Source: Microcebus murinus (taxonomy: Eukaryota > Chordata > Mammalia > Primates > Cheirogaleidae). Taken from it: DNA of 64,000 nt. The position numbers and the translations under genes were made by a program. The notes under the pieces were generated by a model. The model had not been told where the DNA came from, made no database searches, and saw only the letters and a program-made list of their open reading frames with translations. Of the stretch, positions 10,961 to 21,490 are shown one piece after another; the stretch's first letter is position 1; the number at the start of each line of letters is the position of its first letter. The stretch is from positions 143,008,501-143,072,500 of the forward strand of contig NC_134104.1 in NCBI RefSeq assembly GCF_040939455.1. The letters are read 5' to 3'.

Positions 10961-13100
10961 AAAAAAATCAAATGAAATACTGCACATAAATGCCTAGGAT
11001 AATTAGTGCCTTTCACCTATTGTGGACTACATATATGCTAACTAAGGGTAAGGGAAGGGAGATGGAGATGGAACACACCTTGTTGGATGCAAGATGGAAT
11101 GTGGAAACAACTAAATCTACCCAATTAAATATTACCCCATTAAATCCATGTTTAAGAGTAAACAGAATATTTTCCCCTGACTCCTAGGCTTGTGAAAGAA
11201 AGATGAGAAAAAATAAACTGGAAAAAAAGTATTGACAGAAGGGGAAATTCTGGAGCGTAAGAATTAAATTCAGAAACTTAGAAACGTGTCAGAGTCTCTC
11301 TAAAGCAGAATTGACCAAACAGAAGAAAGAATTAGTGAGCTTGAAGACAGGCTATATGAAAATTCACAGTAAGAAGAGGAGAAAAAAAGAATTTAAAAGA
11401 ATGAAGCACACCTACAAAATCTAGAAAATAGCCTCAAAAAAGGCAAATCTAAGAGTTATTGGACTTAAAGGAGAGGTAGAGAGAAAGTTTGGAGTAGAAA
11501 GTTCATTCAAAGAAATAATAACAGAGAACTTTCCAAACCTAGAGAAAGACATTAACATTCAGGTACAAGAAGATTATAGAACACCAAGCAGATTTAATCC
11601 AGATAAGACTGCTTCATGGCAATTAATAATCAACTCCCAAATGTCATAATAAAGGTCCTAAAGGAAGCCAGCAAAAAGAAAAAATAGCACATAAAGGAGT
11701 CTCAGATACATCTGGCAAAAGACTTCTCAGTGGAAACCTGACAGGCCAAGAGAGAATGGCATAACATATTCAAAGTGCTGAAAGAATTAACCTTAATCAT
11801 AGAATATTCTATCCAGCAAAAATATTCTTCAATCAGGAAGTAAAAATAAAGACTTTCCCAGACAAAAAAAAAAAAAAAAGGTGAGAAATGTCATCAACAT
11901 TAGATCTGTTCAATGAGTTCTTTAATATGAAAGAAAAGGACATTTTGAACATTAAGAAATCATCTGAAAGTGTACAATGCACTGATAACAGTAAGTACAC
12001 AAATACAGAATACCCCATTGCTATAATTGCAGTGCATAAACCACTTATATTTTGAGTAGGAAGACTAAAAGGCAAACCTATCAAAAATAACCATAGCACA
12101 TTTTTGAGAGAGAGTGTGAAAAGTTATGAATGGAAAAAACAAAAATTTCAAAAGCAGGGGGGATTGAGTTGAAGTGTAGAATCTCTGTTAGATTTCTCTT
12201 TGCTTGTTTGTTTATAAGCAGAGTTGTCATATGTTTAAAATAATTTTTTACTCAAAGTGTTTTCTTTGCAACCCTCATGGTAACTTTAAATCAAAAAACC
12301 TATAACAGATATACAAAAAATAAAAAGCATGAAATTAAAACATACTTCAGAGAAAATTACTTTTAACAAAAGAAGACAGGAAGAAAGAAAGAAATGACCA
12401 CAAAAGAACCAGAAATCAAATAATAACATGGCAGTAATAAGTCCTTACCTATCAATAATAACATTGAATGCGAATGGAATAAACTCTTCAATCAAAAGAC
12501 CCAGAGTGGCTGAATGGATAAAACAAACAAGAGCCAGCTATATGTTATCTACAAGAAACACACTTCACCTATAGACACACATAAACTAAAGATAAAGGGA
12601 TGGAAAAAATACTTAAGCAAATAGAAACCAAAAAACAGCAGGAGTAGCTACACTTCTATCAGATAAAACAGAGTTCAAGATAAAAACTGTAAAAACAAAG
12701 AAGATCATTATCTTAATATAATGATAAAGGAGTCAATTCAGCAAGAGGATATAACAATTCTAAATATATTTGCACCCAACACTGAAGTACTCTGACATAT
12801 AAAGCAAATATTATCAGAGCTAAAGAGAGAGATAGACTCCAATACAATAATTGTTGGAGATCTCAACTATCCATTTTCAACATTGTACAGATCATTCAGA
12901 TAGAAAATCACCAAAGAAATGCTGGACCTTATCTGCAATATTGCTCAAATGGACCTAATAGGTATTTACAGAACATTTCATCCAACAGTTGTAGGATCCA
13001 CATTCTTCTCCTCAACTCATGGATCATTTTCAAGGATATACCACATGTTAGGCCACAAAACAAGTCTTAAAAATTAAAAAAAAAAAAAAATTGAAATCAT

Positions 13101-13157
13101 TTGTACTTCCATAGTATGCTGAAATAAAAAAATTTAAAAAAACAGAAAAGAAAAAAT
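13101..13157 (+). mobile_element. Ultra-short LINE-1 insertion (~33 nt of L1 plus A-tail)
   Basis: TTGTACTTCCATAGTATGCT...GAAATAAA is the last ~33 nt of the lemur-type L1 3' UTR, followed by an A-rich tail. The host L1 is split: ATTGAAATCAT (13090-13100) precedes and ATTGAGATCAT (13158-13168) follows, a 10/11 target duplication. The host sequence resumes as expected with 'GTCAAGTATTTTCTC'. This is a very severely 5'-truncated retrotransposition product. Confidence 0.85.
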
Positions 13158-13741
13158 ATTGAGATCATGTCAAGTATTTTCTCTTCACCACAATGGAATA
13201 AAACTAAAAATCAATAAAAGAGGAACATTAGAAACTATACAAACATATGAAAATTAAACAATATGCTCCTGAATGACCAGTGGGTCCATGAAGAGATTAA
13301 GAAGCAAATTTAAAAATTTGTCAAAACAAATGAAAATGAAAACATAACATATCAAAACCTATGAGACACAGAAAAAGCAATAATAAGAGGACAGTTTATA
13401 GCAATAAATGCTACATCAAAAAAGCATAAAACTTCAAATAACCTAATGATACATCTCAAAGAACTAGAAAAACAAGGGCAAACCAAATACAAAATACAAA
13501 ATTAGCAGAAGAAAATAAATAAAATAAATAATAATAAATAAATAATAAAGATCAGAGAAGAAGTAAATGAAATTGAAACAAAAAAAGTTGATTTTTTGAA
13601 AAGATAAAATTGGCACATTTTAGTCTGACTAAGAAAAAAAGAGAGAATGCCCAAAAAACTAAAATCAGAGATGAAAAATGAGACAGTATACCTGATACTG
13701 CAAAAATCCAAAAGATCATTAGAGACTACTGTAAACAACTA

Positions 13742-14375
13742 GTTCAACCTCTGTGGAAAGCAATATGGAGATATCTTAAAGTGATACAAGTGATTCTACC
13801 ATTTGATCCAGCAATCTCATTGCTGGGCATCTACCCAAAAGATCCAATGACACTCTACAAAAAGACACCTGCACTCGAATGTTTATAGCAGCACAATTCA
13901 TAATTGCAAGGCTGTGGAAACAGCCCAAGTGTCCATCAATCCAAGAATGGATTAATAAAATGTGGTATATGTATACCATGGAGTACTATTCAGCTCTAAG
14001 AAACAATGGTGACATAGCACATCTTATATTTTCCTGGTTAGAGCTGGAACCCATACTATTAAGTGAAGTTTCCCAAGAATGGAAAAACAAGCACCACATA
14101 TACTCACCAGCGAATTGGTATTAACTGAACAGCACCTAAGTGGTCACATAGGTACTACAGTAATAGGGTATTGGGCAGGTGGGAGGGGGGAGGGGGGCGG
14201 GTATATACATACATAATGAGTGAGATGTGCACCATCTAGGGGATGGTCATGATGGCGACTCAGACTTGTGGGGGGAGGGAGGGAAATGGGCATTTATTGA
14301 AACCTTAAAATCTGTACCCCCATAATATGCCAAAATAAAAAAAAAACAAACAAAAAAAACAAAACAAAACACAAA
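13742..14375 (+). mobile_element. Young 5'-truncated LINE-1 inside older L1
   Basis: Starts at 'GTTCAACCTCTGTGGAAAGC' in ORF2 and runs through the C-terminus, a G-rich 3' UTR tract (14181-14201), the 'CCCCCATAATATGCCAAAATAAA' end and an A/C-rich tail. The host reads AAACAACTA on both sides (13733-13741 and 14376-14384). The host bases at the left junction also match L1 sequence upstream of this point (AACTAGTTCAACC in the copy at 51141-52139), so the 5' joint has microhomology. The plus-strand frame at 13879-14124 is the broken ORF2 C-terminus. Confidence 0.92.
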
Positions 14376-14647
14376 AAACAACTATGTGCCAATAAATTGG
14401 AAAACTGAGAAGAAATGGATAATTCCTAGAAACATAAAACTTACCAAGATTGAAACAGGAGGAAATCCCATACCTGAATAAACCAATAACAAATAATGAG
14501 GTAGAAGCAATAATAAAAAAGATTCCCACCAAAGAAAAGCCCAGAACTTTATGCATTCACTGATGAATTCTACCAAACATTCAAAGAACTGATACCAATC
14601 CTACATAAACCATTCCGAAAAACTGAGGAGGAGGGAATATTTCCAAA

Positions 14648-15605
14648 CTCATTCTACAATTCTACTCCTGGTTAAATATAAATATATACATATTGCATGT
14701 ATAATATATATATTATAAAATATATGCACTTTTGTGCCAAAATAGTATTATATGCATAAGAATATTTATAGTAGTGTTTTTCATAATAGACAAAAATTGA
14801 AAGTTGAAAATGGCTCAAAACCTATCAACTTTAGCATGAATCAATAAATCATAATATATATTCATATAATAGAGTACCTTACAGACAATAGTGAAAATAA
14901 ATATCTGACAATTACACACAAAAACATGGATGAAACTCACAAACATGATGTTGAGCAAAAGAAGCCACATACAATAGAATATTTTATGTATTAAACATAT
15001 ATATATATAATATAGGGGTTTCCTATAGGATAGAGATTACCTTTTCACTAAAAGGGAAGGATAATGATCAGGAAGACTGAAAGGGAGCTTTTCTTTTAAT
15101 GTTTTATTTTTAATTATTTTGGGTACAAAATAGTTGTATATCTTTATAGGGTACATGTGATCTTTTGATACAGGCATATAATATTAGTTAATCAAATCAG
15201 GGTAATTGGGGTATCCATCACCTCAGTTATTTAGCATTTATTTGTGTTTGGAACATTCCAATTCCATAGTTTTTGTTATTTTAAAGTATAACCAAACTTG
15301 GCTGTTAGCATCATGGTATCCCATTTCTTTATCTAGTTGTTGCTATATGGGTGTACTTCCATTCTCACGGTAAATATATGAGGTTTTCTGCATGTGTTAT
15401 AGTGTAATTAACAACTTAAAATATGGGGGCTGTTGTTTAGGGGGTACAGTCTCAGTTTGAGAAGATGAAAAGTTTCTTGAGATCAATGGTGGTAATGGTT
15501 GTATAACAATATAAAGATACTTAATGTCACTGAACTATACACTAAAACATGATTAGAATGGTTAATTTTATATGTTATGTGTATTTCACCATAGAAAAAA
15601 ACCTT
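14648..15605 (+). mobile_element. Old LINE-1 3' end (L1MC/MD-like), interrupted
   Basis: Begins at 'AATTCTACTCCTGGTTAAATATA' (ORF2 C-terminal region of old L1s), continues with 'GGATGAAACTCACAAACATGATGTTGAGCAAAAGAAGCCACATAC', and ends with 'CAGTTTGAGAAGATGAAAAG...GTATAACAATATAAAG...ATTTCACCATAGAAAAAA'. A minus-strand L1 3' end lies within it at about 15095-15300. It is in the same orientation as the L1 that stops at 14647, so the two may be one element with an internal deletion. Confidence 0.75.
15095..15300 (-). mobile_element. LINE-1 3' end fragment, minus strand
   Basis: 'TTTTATTTTTAATTATTTTGGGTACAAAATAGTTGTATATC...GGGTATCCATCACCTCAG...' is the reverse complement of an L1MA/L1PB-type 3' UTR and tail. 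A second copy of the same 3' end is at 50769-51130. It interrupts the plus-strand L1 3' end. I could not define the right boundary or a target duplication with certainty. Confidence 0.7.
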
Positions 15606-16284
15606 TGAACATAAGATAAATAGAAAGCAAAATAATGCATGAAGAAAAGTCATGAGATGACTAATGAATAGAGCATTGGTTAAAGCACAGAGGGAAGTAT
15701 ATCCAGGGAGATGTAAGGATCCCTCCATGGCCCACAGGCTTGGATGCCAAAGAGAACAGTCATGTTATGTGAAACAGTGTGGGCGGTAGTGGGCAGATGC
15801 TGAGCAGGTACATGTCATAAACAGGGTTAAACTCTGTTAACTTTGTTAAAGTGGCAGTGATATGTAAAATTCAAATAAAATATATAAAATTAATCCAAGC
15901 ATGAATCAAAAAGTTCCCAAGTCCAAAAGCAGTAGTTAAAACAAAAGCAATCAAACAGAAACATGAGAATATAGGAATTTTTAGCTAATTGGGTGTGGCT
16001 GGAAAGAAAGAGGTTAAGAGGCAGCGGTCTCTGATATATACATTTAATGAGGTAGTTTTGGATACCTCTCTCTACCCCTGAGTTCCTAGATTAGATTTCA
16101 GGAAACCAAAGGAATAGAATTGGTGATTGAGCATTCATTTTTGTGTCCATCCTAACTAGTGAGATAATAAGAACCTACTCATAATAATTTCTAGGATTAA
16201 AATGTTACCATTGCTACAAACATATAATAGATGGACAACACAGCAAACTTGATACAACAAAGTGTCAATTTTTGTCAGTTTTTT
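15606..16284. other. Unassigned non-coding DNA
   Basis: No gene or confident repeat recognised between the L1 3' end and the Alu. Confidence 0.55.
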
Positions 16285-16617
16285 GGCCGAGCATGGTGGC
16301 TCGCACCTGTAATTCTAGCACTATGGGAGGCTGAGGCAGGAGTATCACTTGAGATCAGGAGTTCGTTCGAGACCAGCCTGAGCAAGAGTGAGATCCTGTC
16401 TCTACTAAAAATATAAATAAATTAGATGGACAAGTAAAAATAGAAAAAAAAATGTGCATGGCTTGGTGGCACATGCTTGTGTTCCTGACAGCTACTTGAG
16501 AGGCTGAGGCAGGAGGATCACTTGAGCCCAGGAGTCTGAGGTTGCTGTGAGCTAGTCTGATGTCACGGCATGCTAGCCTGGGTGACAGAGAGAGACTCTG
16601 TCTCAAAAAAAAAAAAA
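16285..16617 (+). repeat. Alu SINE, strepsirrhine (lemur) type
   Basis: Full dimeric Alu: left arm starting GGCCGAGCATGGTGGCTCG, an A-rich linker 'CTACTAAAAATATAAATAAATTAGATGGACAAGTAAAAATAGAAA', right arm with 'GAGGTTGCTGTGAGCTAG' and 'GATGTCACGGCATGCTAGCC', and a 12-13 bp A tail. The linker and the 'TGAGCTAG...GACGCCACGGCA' right arm fit lemur Alus as I remember them rather than human AluS or AluY. Derived from 7SL RNA and mobilised by L1. It is the best single indicator of the organism. Confidence 0.92.
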
Positions 16618-18149
16618 TTATTTTTTTATGGCAATGTAAATGGATAACTATAGGGCTGGATTTCTAGAGTGACTTGGTGCTAGTCTCAGTAGATCTAGCT
16701 CAATACATGTTTTTCTGAGTTTAATGCCCCTGACTTTGGATTTGCTGCAGAATAAGCCAGCATCTACTTTTAATTTCAAGGCATGTATTTTATAGTACTT
16801 ATATTTTGTGCCTATTTCATTTGCTTTATTTACTAATTGATTATTTCCACTCATTCACTTATTGTTTATTCAGACTCATTGAATTGTGAATGGTGCTAAA
16901 ATGGAATTTAAAGATGAAAGAGATCTGGAACTTCCCCACAAAGGACTTACACTCTAGTAAGTTACAACCAAACAAGTAATTACCATGACTGTGAAGGATA
17001 ATAAAATAAGTCTCCCCTTATCACACTTTCTTTCCAAATGTTCTCCCTGCTATGCATGAGGATAACTCTCACATTCCTTTTCTCTCACATCTTTTATTAG
17101 TCTTCATTATTTCTCTGCTCACTCACTGGCACTGCCACTGATTTTGAATATAACTTTAGTATTGGTCTCATGAGCTGATAACAAGAATATATTTCCTCCC
17201 CTGTTTGAAATAGCATGAATTCAAGCTGTTATCTCTTTCAGTTTATATGTACATTCTGAGAGATAATTGCCTAATTCTAGTTAAAGAAAATGACAAATGC
17301 AGTCTCATGATATTTGTGTAGCAGCAGCTTTTCAGGGAATGTGGAAACTTAGTTTTCATTTCAGAAGAAAATAAAAACTAAACAAGCATAGTGGTGCATT
17401 AGACAATAAGAAATATTGAGAGTATGTGGCAGCAAATAGGTATACTTTTAAGTTTGGGTTCAAAAGCCAATAAAATTGCTAGGAAATTGCACAGATTAGC
17501 ATATGAAGGTTTGGCTGAATGTGGGGCACCTTGCTGAACGGGGAGGAATGCCTAGGCTATAAACTGGGATTTTCTTCCTATCTGTGATCACAAAGCCTCA
17601 TGGTGCCAGAAGCTTCTAACAACTAGTGCTGCTTCCTGTTGACCATGATCAGTGTTGCAATTTCCATGCTCACTTGTCTGGAACATAAACCAAGTCAGTT
17701 ATTCACAGAGTCAACAACTTGCCTTCACTGGGTTCCAGGATGCTTCTTCAACATTCTATTTGTGAAAATGCAAATGGAGATGTGTTGTAGCAAATGAGAA
17801 TCAACTGTCTCTTGTTCTCCAGATTGACCCTTTAGAGGTACAGAGAGGTTAACATAAAAAATATATTAGTTTTCTAGGGTCACCATCTCTCAGAAAAGAC
17901 AACAGAACAAAAGACAGCTAAAAACAAACAAACAAACAAAAAAAACCTTTATCCTTCCTTCAAATACAAACAGTCACAAAGTTTTGGCAACTCTCTATAT
18001 TAAAATTGCTCTCAGATAGGCTTTAGCCCATTTAGCCTCACCGCTTGTGCTCAAGTATAGGCCTTCCTCATTGCCACTCTGGATTGTGACTGCCACTACC
18101 TGCTAACTCTTCTCCCAACCGCCAACCCAAATTAATAGAATGGCCTCCC
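16618..18149. other. Mostly unassigned DNA with a weak LINE2-like segment
   Basis: At about 16870-17000, 'ACTTACACTCTAGTAAGTTACAACCAAACAAGTAATTACCATG' loosely resembles the reverse of a LINE2-type 3' end ('GGAGCTTACAGTCTAGTGGGG...'). The rest shows no gene or clear repeat. A short (CAAA)n run is at about 17925-17945. Confidence 0.45.
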
Positions 18150-18704
18150 TGAAATAGATCTGATCATTTGTGGTTTCCCATTGCCATGGGGATTGCATTC
18201 AAATTCCTCCATGTGGAATACAAAGCCTGTCCCCATCTGGTCCCAAGCAATCTTTCCTCCCTCCACCTCCAGAACTTCCCCCAGCTTGCCCCAGATTCCC
18301 TGTGCTCTCTAATGTGCTAATTTCTGAAGATCCCCTACTCCCTTGTCTTTATTCAAGCAATTTCCCCAACCAGGAATTCCTTTTACTCTAGTAGACAGCT
18401 GCATCCTCTTTAATGCTGCGTTTAAAACTGGTTTCTGTGGTTGCCCTCTTCCAATGTGATTATGTATTTTTCTTTTCCCATTCTAACTCTCCCATAACAT
18501 GATCCCTGCCTACTTCTCCCTTCTGGTACTGCTTCTGCCCCTCCTCTTCCAAGGTTTCATTCAGTGTGGACTGATCCTTCTTTTTCTCCTGGTACATTTC
18601 TACGTTTCATCTCTCAAGCTTCTGCCTATACATCATCATCATAAGCAAGTCTTGCCCCCATGGTCATTCAAGGAATAAGTTACAACTTTCTGCCATTCTG
18701 TCTT
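18150..18704 (+). repeat. LINE2 (L2) fragment, left part
   Basis: 'GATCTGATCATTTGTGGTTTCCCATTGCC', 'GCATTCAAATTCCTCCATGTGGAATACAAAGCCTGTCCCCATCTGGTCCC' and later CT-rich blocks match the L2 3' region in order, although diverged. L2 is an ancient CR1-like LINE. The matching L2 3' terminus resumes at 19086, after an LTR-like insertion. Confidence 0.7.
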
Positions 18705-19085
18705 ATTGTTGAGGAAAACCTCCATCTATTACTTGGTGCATCAGGCACCTAGACCCCCACCCCTCACGGAAGACTTGCATCAGCATAACACTAAACTATT
18801 ACCTGGCCCAACAACTAACCTATTACCTGGCCCAACAACTAACCTATTACCTGGCCCAACAACTAACCTATTACCTGGCCCAACAACTAACCTATTACCT
18901 GGCTCATCAGCATAACACTGAACCTATTACCTGGTGCCTCAACATAATACTAACCTATTACCTGGGGGACATTAGCAACCTGATACCCCACCCCTCAGAC
19001 TACCCCAACTTAATAAAAGTGGGAAAACTCAGGTAGACAGCGAGACCCCTCTGAGCCTGCCTGTGAATAATCTTTGATTCTCACA
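18705..19085 (+). mobile_element. LTR-like insertion, probably ERV1-type solo LTR
   Basis: The segment starts TGTTGAGG and ends near TTCTCACA (TG...CA). It carries a repeated U3-like motif and then 'CTTAATAAAAGTGGGAAAACTCAGG...GCGAGACCCCTCTGAGCC', similar to the AATAAA/R-U5 layout of gammaretroviral-type LTRs. It separates two parts of an L2. I could not find a matching target duplication, so the boundaries are approximate. No internal retroviral genes are present, and the named family is unknown to me. Confidence 0.55.
18796..18904 (+). repeat. 24-bp minisatellite, 4.5 units
   Basis: The unit CTATTACCTGGCCCAACAAC plus TAAC repeats at 18796, 18820, 18844 and 18868 with almost no divergence, followed by a partial unit at 18892. 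The core CTATTACCTGG recurs with looser spacing at 18726 (as CTATTACTTGG), 18924 and 18954. The near-identity implies recent expansion. The 69-aa frame at 18706-18915 only reflects this periodicity (repeated NLLPGPTT) and is not a gene. Confidence 0.93.
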
Positions 19086-19225
19086 CTCTCCATGTGCTAC
19101 TGGGTTTGTCCTAGACTGAAAACTCCATGAGGTCAGGGGAAATTATGTATTTGTCACTTTGTTTCCATGCCTGGGGTAGAGTGTTTAGAACTTATTGGCT
19201 ATTCAATATTTGTCGGAAAACCTCA
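19086..19225 (+). repeat. LINE2 (L2) fragment, 3' terminus
   Basis: 'AGACTGAAAACTCCATGAGGTCAGGGGAAATTATGTATTTGTC...CATGCCTGGGGTAGAGTGTTTAGAAC...CTATTCAATATTTGTCGG' matches the L2 3' terminus (GTAAGCTCCATGAGGGCAGGG ... CTCAATAAATATTTGTTG). It is the continuation of the L2 at 18150-18704. Confidence 0.75.
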
Positions 19226-19284
19226 AAATGTGCAAATATAATAATTATATAAATAAATATAATATTTAAAGAAAATAAAAACTA

Positions 19285-19605
<321 letters not shown>

Positions 19606-20890
19606 CCAAAAGAGAAGTACATTGATAGCATAATTACAAATTACCAAGCCACCATCATTTTCTCCACTAAATGACTTATGCAAAAGAAGATATCATCAGG
19701 AAAAATCATAATTTGAGAATATTTTAAACTATTTGGAGTAAAGGCATGTTTTCATTATTTTAAATCTCCAAATTATAGACTAGTAGGAGGTTTTATTTAC
19801 TGTGAACTCATGCAATCTCACATGTAAGTGTTCTTTGAGATCACTGTTTAATGGATACAATAAGAATAATCTAAATTAATTTTCTTGTTTATAAATTTTA
19901 ACTAAAGCATTTGTAAGTCATGTTATTTGATTAGATTACATTTATTAAATATGACAGGTGCTTGTATTTAACCAACAAGTAGTTTTAAACTAAATAGCAT
20001 ATACAAAAAGTTAAGCACAAAATCAAATATTTTTACTTAAATTCCACTGATTCCAATCAAAGGGATGTCAGTTGGAGCATTTAATTGTTTAAGCCTCTAA
20101 CAAACATTTTAGTAGTTAATCACAGTGTTGATTGAACAATTGTTATTTGCCCTACATATTTATCTATGAGAAGATATTTATTACACTTCCTTTTTAAGAG
20201 TGGAAGCTCACTGAAGTTAGGAAAGTCTTTTTGCATTATTGTCACAGCTATAATTTGGGGGCACAGAGCAGAGGGCAAGCAACAATGAAGATCACTGGAT
20301 CCAGTCTGGGCTTTAGGCAGAAGGCTAACAGGTATCATGGTGCCCACTTTCTCAGCATATTGTTGAAAGGAGTTCTTGGGCTTGGGCATAGCTGGATACT
20401 CTGTGAGACTATGCTACAGCCAAAAGGCCTATGCTATTCCTATAAATAGGAAAAGCACGACGGCAATCTTATACCTTGGACTTGGGTGTCAAGTAGTCTG
20501 AGATCACATTGTTTAGCACAGTGCTAAGAATTGTCAGACTCCAAGCAGTGCACATGGAGAATGTGCACTGTGGGAATTGAGTATGGGCACAGCTCTTCCC
20601 TCTGGGAGAAGCCCAGAGCATTCATACGAGGCAACCTGGGGGAGCCCCGAGGTAACTTATTAGAAATGCTGGTATCTCCATGCATACTTTCTGTATTCAT
20701 AAGCTCTTATTTTCATGATGACTGAGTTAAAACTGAGTTGAAAATATTTTTTTTTCTTTCTTTAAGGCACTGAATAAATAAGGTGGCCTGGAAAATGAAC
20801 TTATTAACAATCAATCAGAGGAGAAATTGATCTTTAAATGGTAATTGTCTAGATGAGAACAGAAGCAAACAAAGGCAAAACAACTACTCT
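19606..20890. other. Repeat-poor unassigned DNA
   Basis: No repeat family or gene recognised. Frames on both strands at 20120-20725 overlap each other and show no domain. Either unique sequence or repeats too decayed to recognise. Confidence 0.5.
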
Positions 20891-20894
20891 TTTT

Positions 20895-21065
20895 GCGGAA
20901 CACCTGTTCACATCTGTTACATCATCTATTCCTCAGCATTCTTCTACAGTGGGTATTACTGGTCCTCTTTTAAAACTGAAAGAAGGAGAAACAGTAATGT
21001 TAAATAACTGGCCCAAGGTTTCATTGCTTATAAAAGTCAGTCCTGTGTGAATCCAAATACCATTT
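20895..21065 (-). repeat. MIR SINE, reverse orientation
   Basis: 'CAACTACTC...TTCACATCTGTTACATCATC...', then 'GTGGGTATTACTGGTCCTCTTTTAAAACTGAAAGAAGGAGAAAC' and 'TTAAATAACTGGCCCAAGG' follow the reverse-complement MIR order (TCTCATTTAATCCTCACAACA, ATTATCCCCATTTTACAGATGAGGAAAC, GTTAAGTAACTTGCCCAAGG). Confidence 0.7.
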
Positions 21066-21268
21066 GTTGGGGCAGATTTTCTGTGGTTCCCTTCAGAGTT
21101 ATCACACACAAAACAATTTGTTCTTATGACAACTATACAAACTGTTTGGGTCAGTGACTTAGTGTTATCTGCAGGCCCAAGATAATGTGTCAGTTACTTT
21201 TCTGCTTTCCTACCCCTTGTAATCATCCACTTCAGTACATTTTCTCAAATTCTAATTAAACCAAAAAT

Positions 21269-21490
21269 CAATAGTTTTCAAACATTTTAAAAATGAGTGG
21301 AATCCATTTTTAAATTAAAGTCTAAGTCAGAAGTCTACAATATGCAAATGATCAAAGAGGAACAACTCTGGTTGAATTTGGGGTAAAGGGGCCAGAACCC
21401 CACTTTCTCTTCCTCAAATATAAGGTGTTATTGAACATTTTTTAGAATACTGGTGCTTCATGGACCATGCCAAATTGAAAGCCACTACGT
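21269..21490. mobile_element. Possible hAT/Charlie-type MITE
   Basis: The left end CAATAGTTTTCAAAC and the right end, which reads TAGTGGCTTTCAATT on the reverse strand, form weak inverted repeats of the 'CAGTGGTTTTCAAAC' kind common to Charlie-type hAT elements. The 8-bp flanks do not match. The assignment is tentative. Confidence 0.4.

Larger units (their letters stand above)
11300..14647 (+). mobile_element. Old LINE-1 (L1M/L1MA-like): ORF1, inter-ORF and 5' half of ORF2
   Basis: Plus-strand L1 body with degenerate ORF1 at about 11300-11860 ('GAGCTTGAAGACAGGCTA'), a long inter-ORF region to about 12430, then the ORF2 endonuclease ('ATGCGAATGGAATAAACTCTTCAATCAAAAGACCCAG...') and the start of the reverse transcriptase up to 'GAGGAGGGAATATTTCCAAACTCATTCTAC'. 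Frames are broken throughout, including an A-run at 11863-11879. Two younger L1 insertions interrupt it, at 13101-13157 and 13742-14375. It stops abruptly at 14647, where 3' L1 sequence begins. Confidence 0.85.

Noticed and set aside
18796..18904. CRISPR-like array
   Set aside because: Repeats are directly adjacent with no spacers, in a mammalian LTR-like segment.
18706..18915. Repeated NLLPGPTT peptide as a possible repeat protein
   Set aside because: It is the translation of a 24-bp minisatellite; the period is a multiple of three by chance and no gene context exists.
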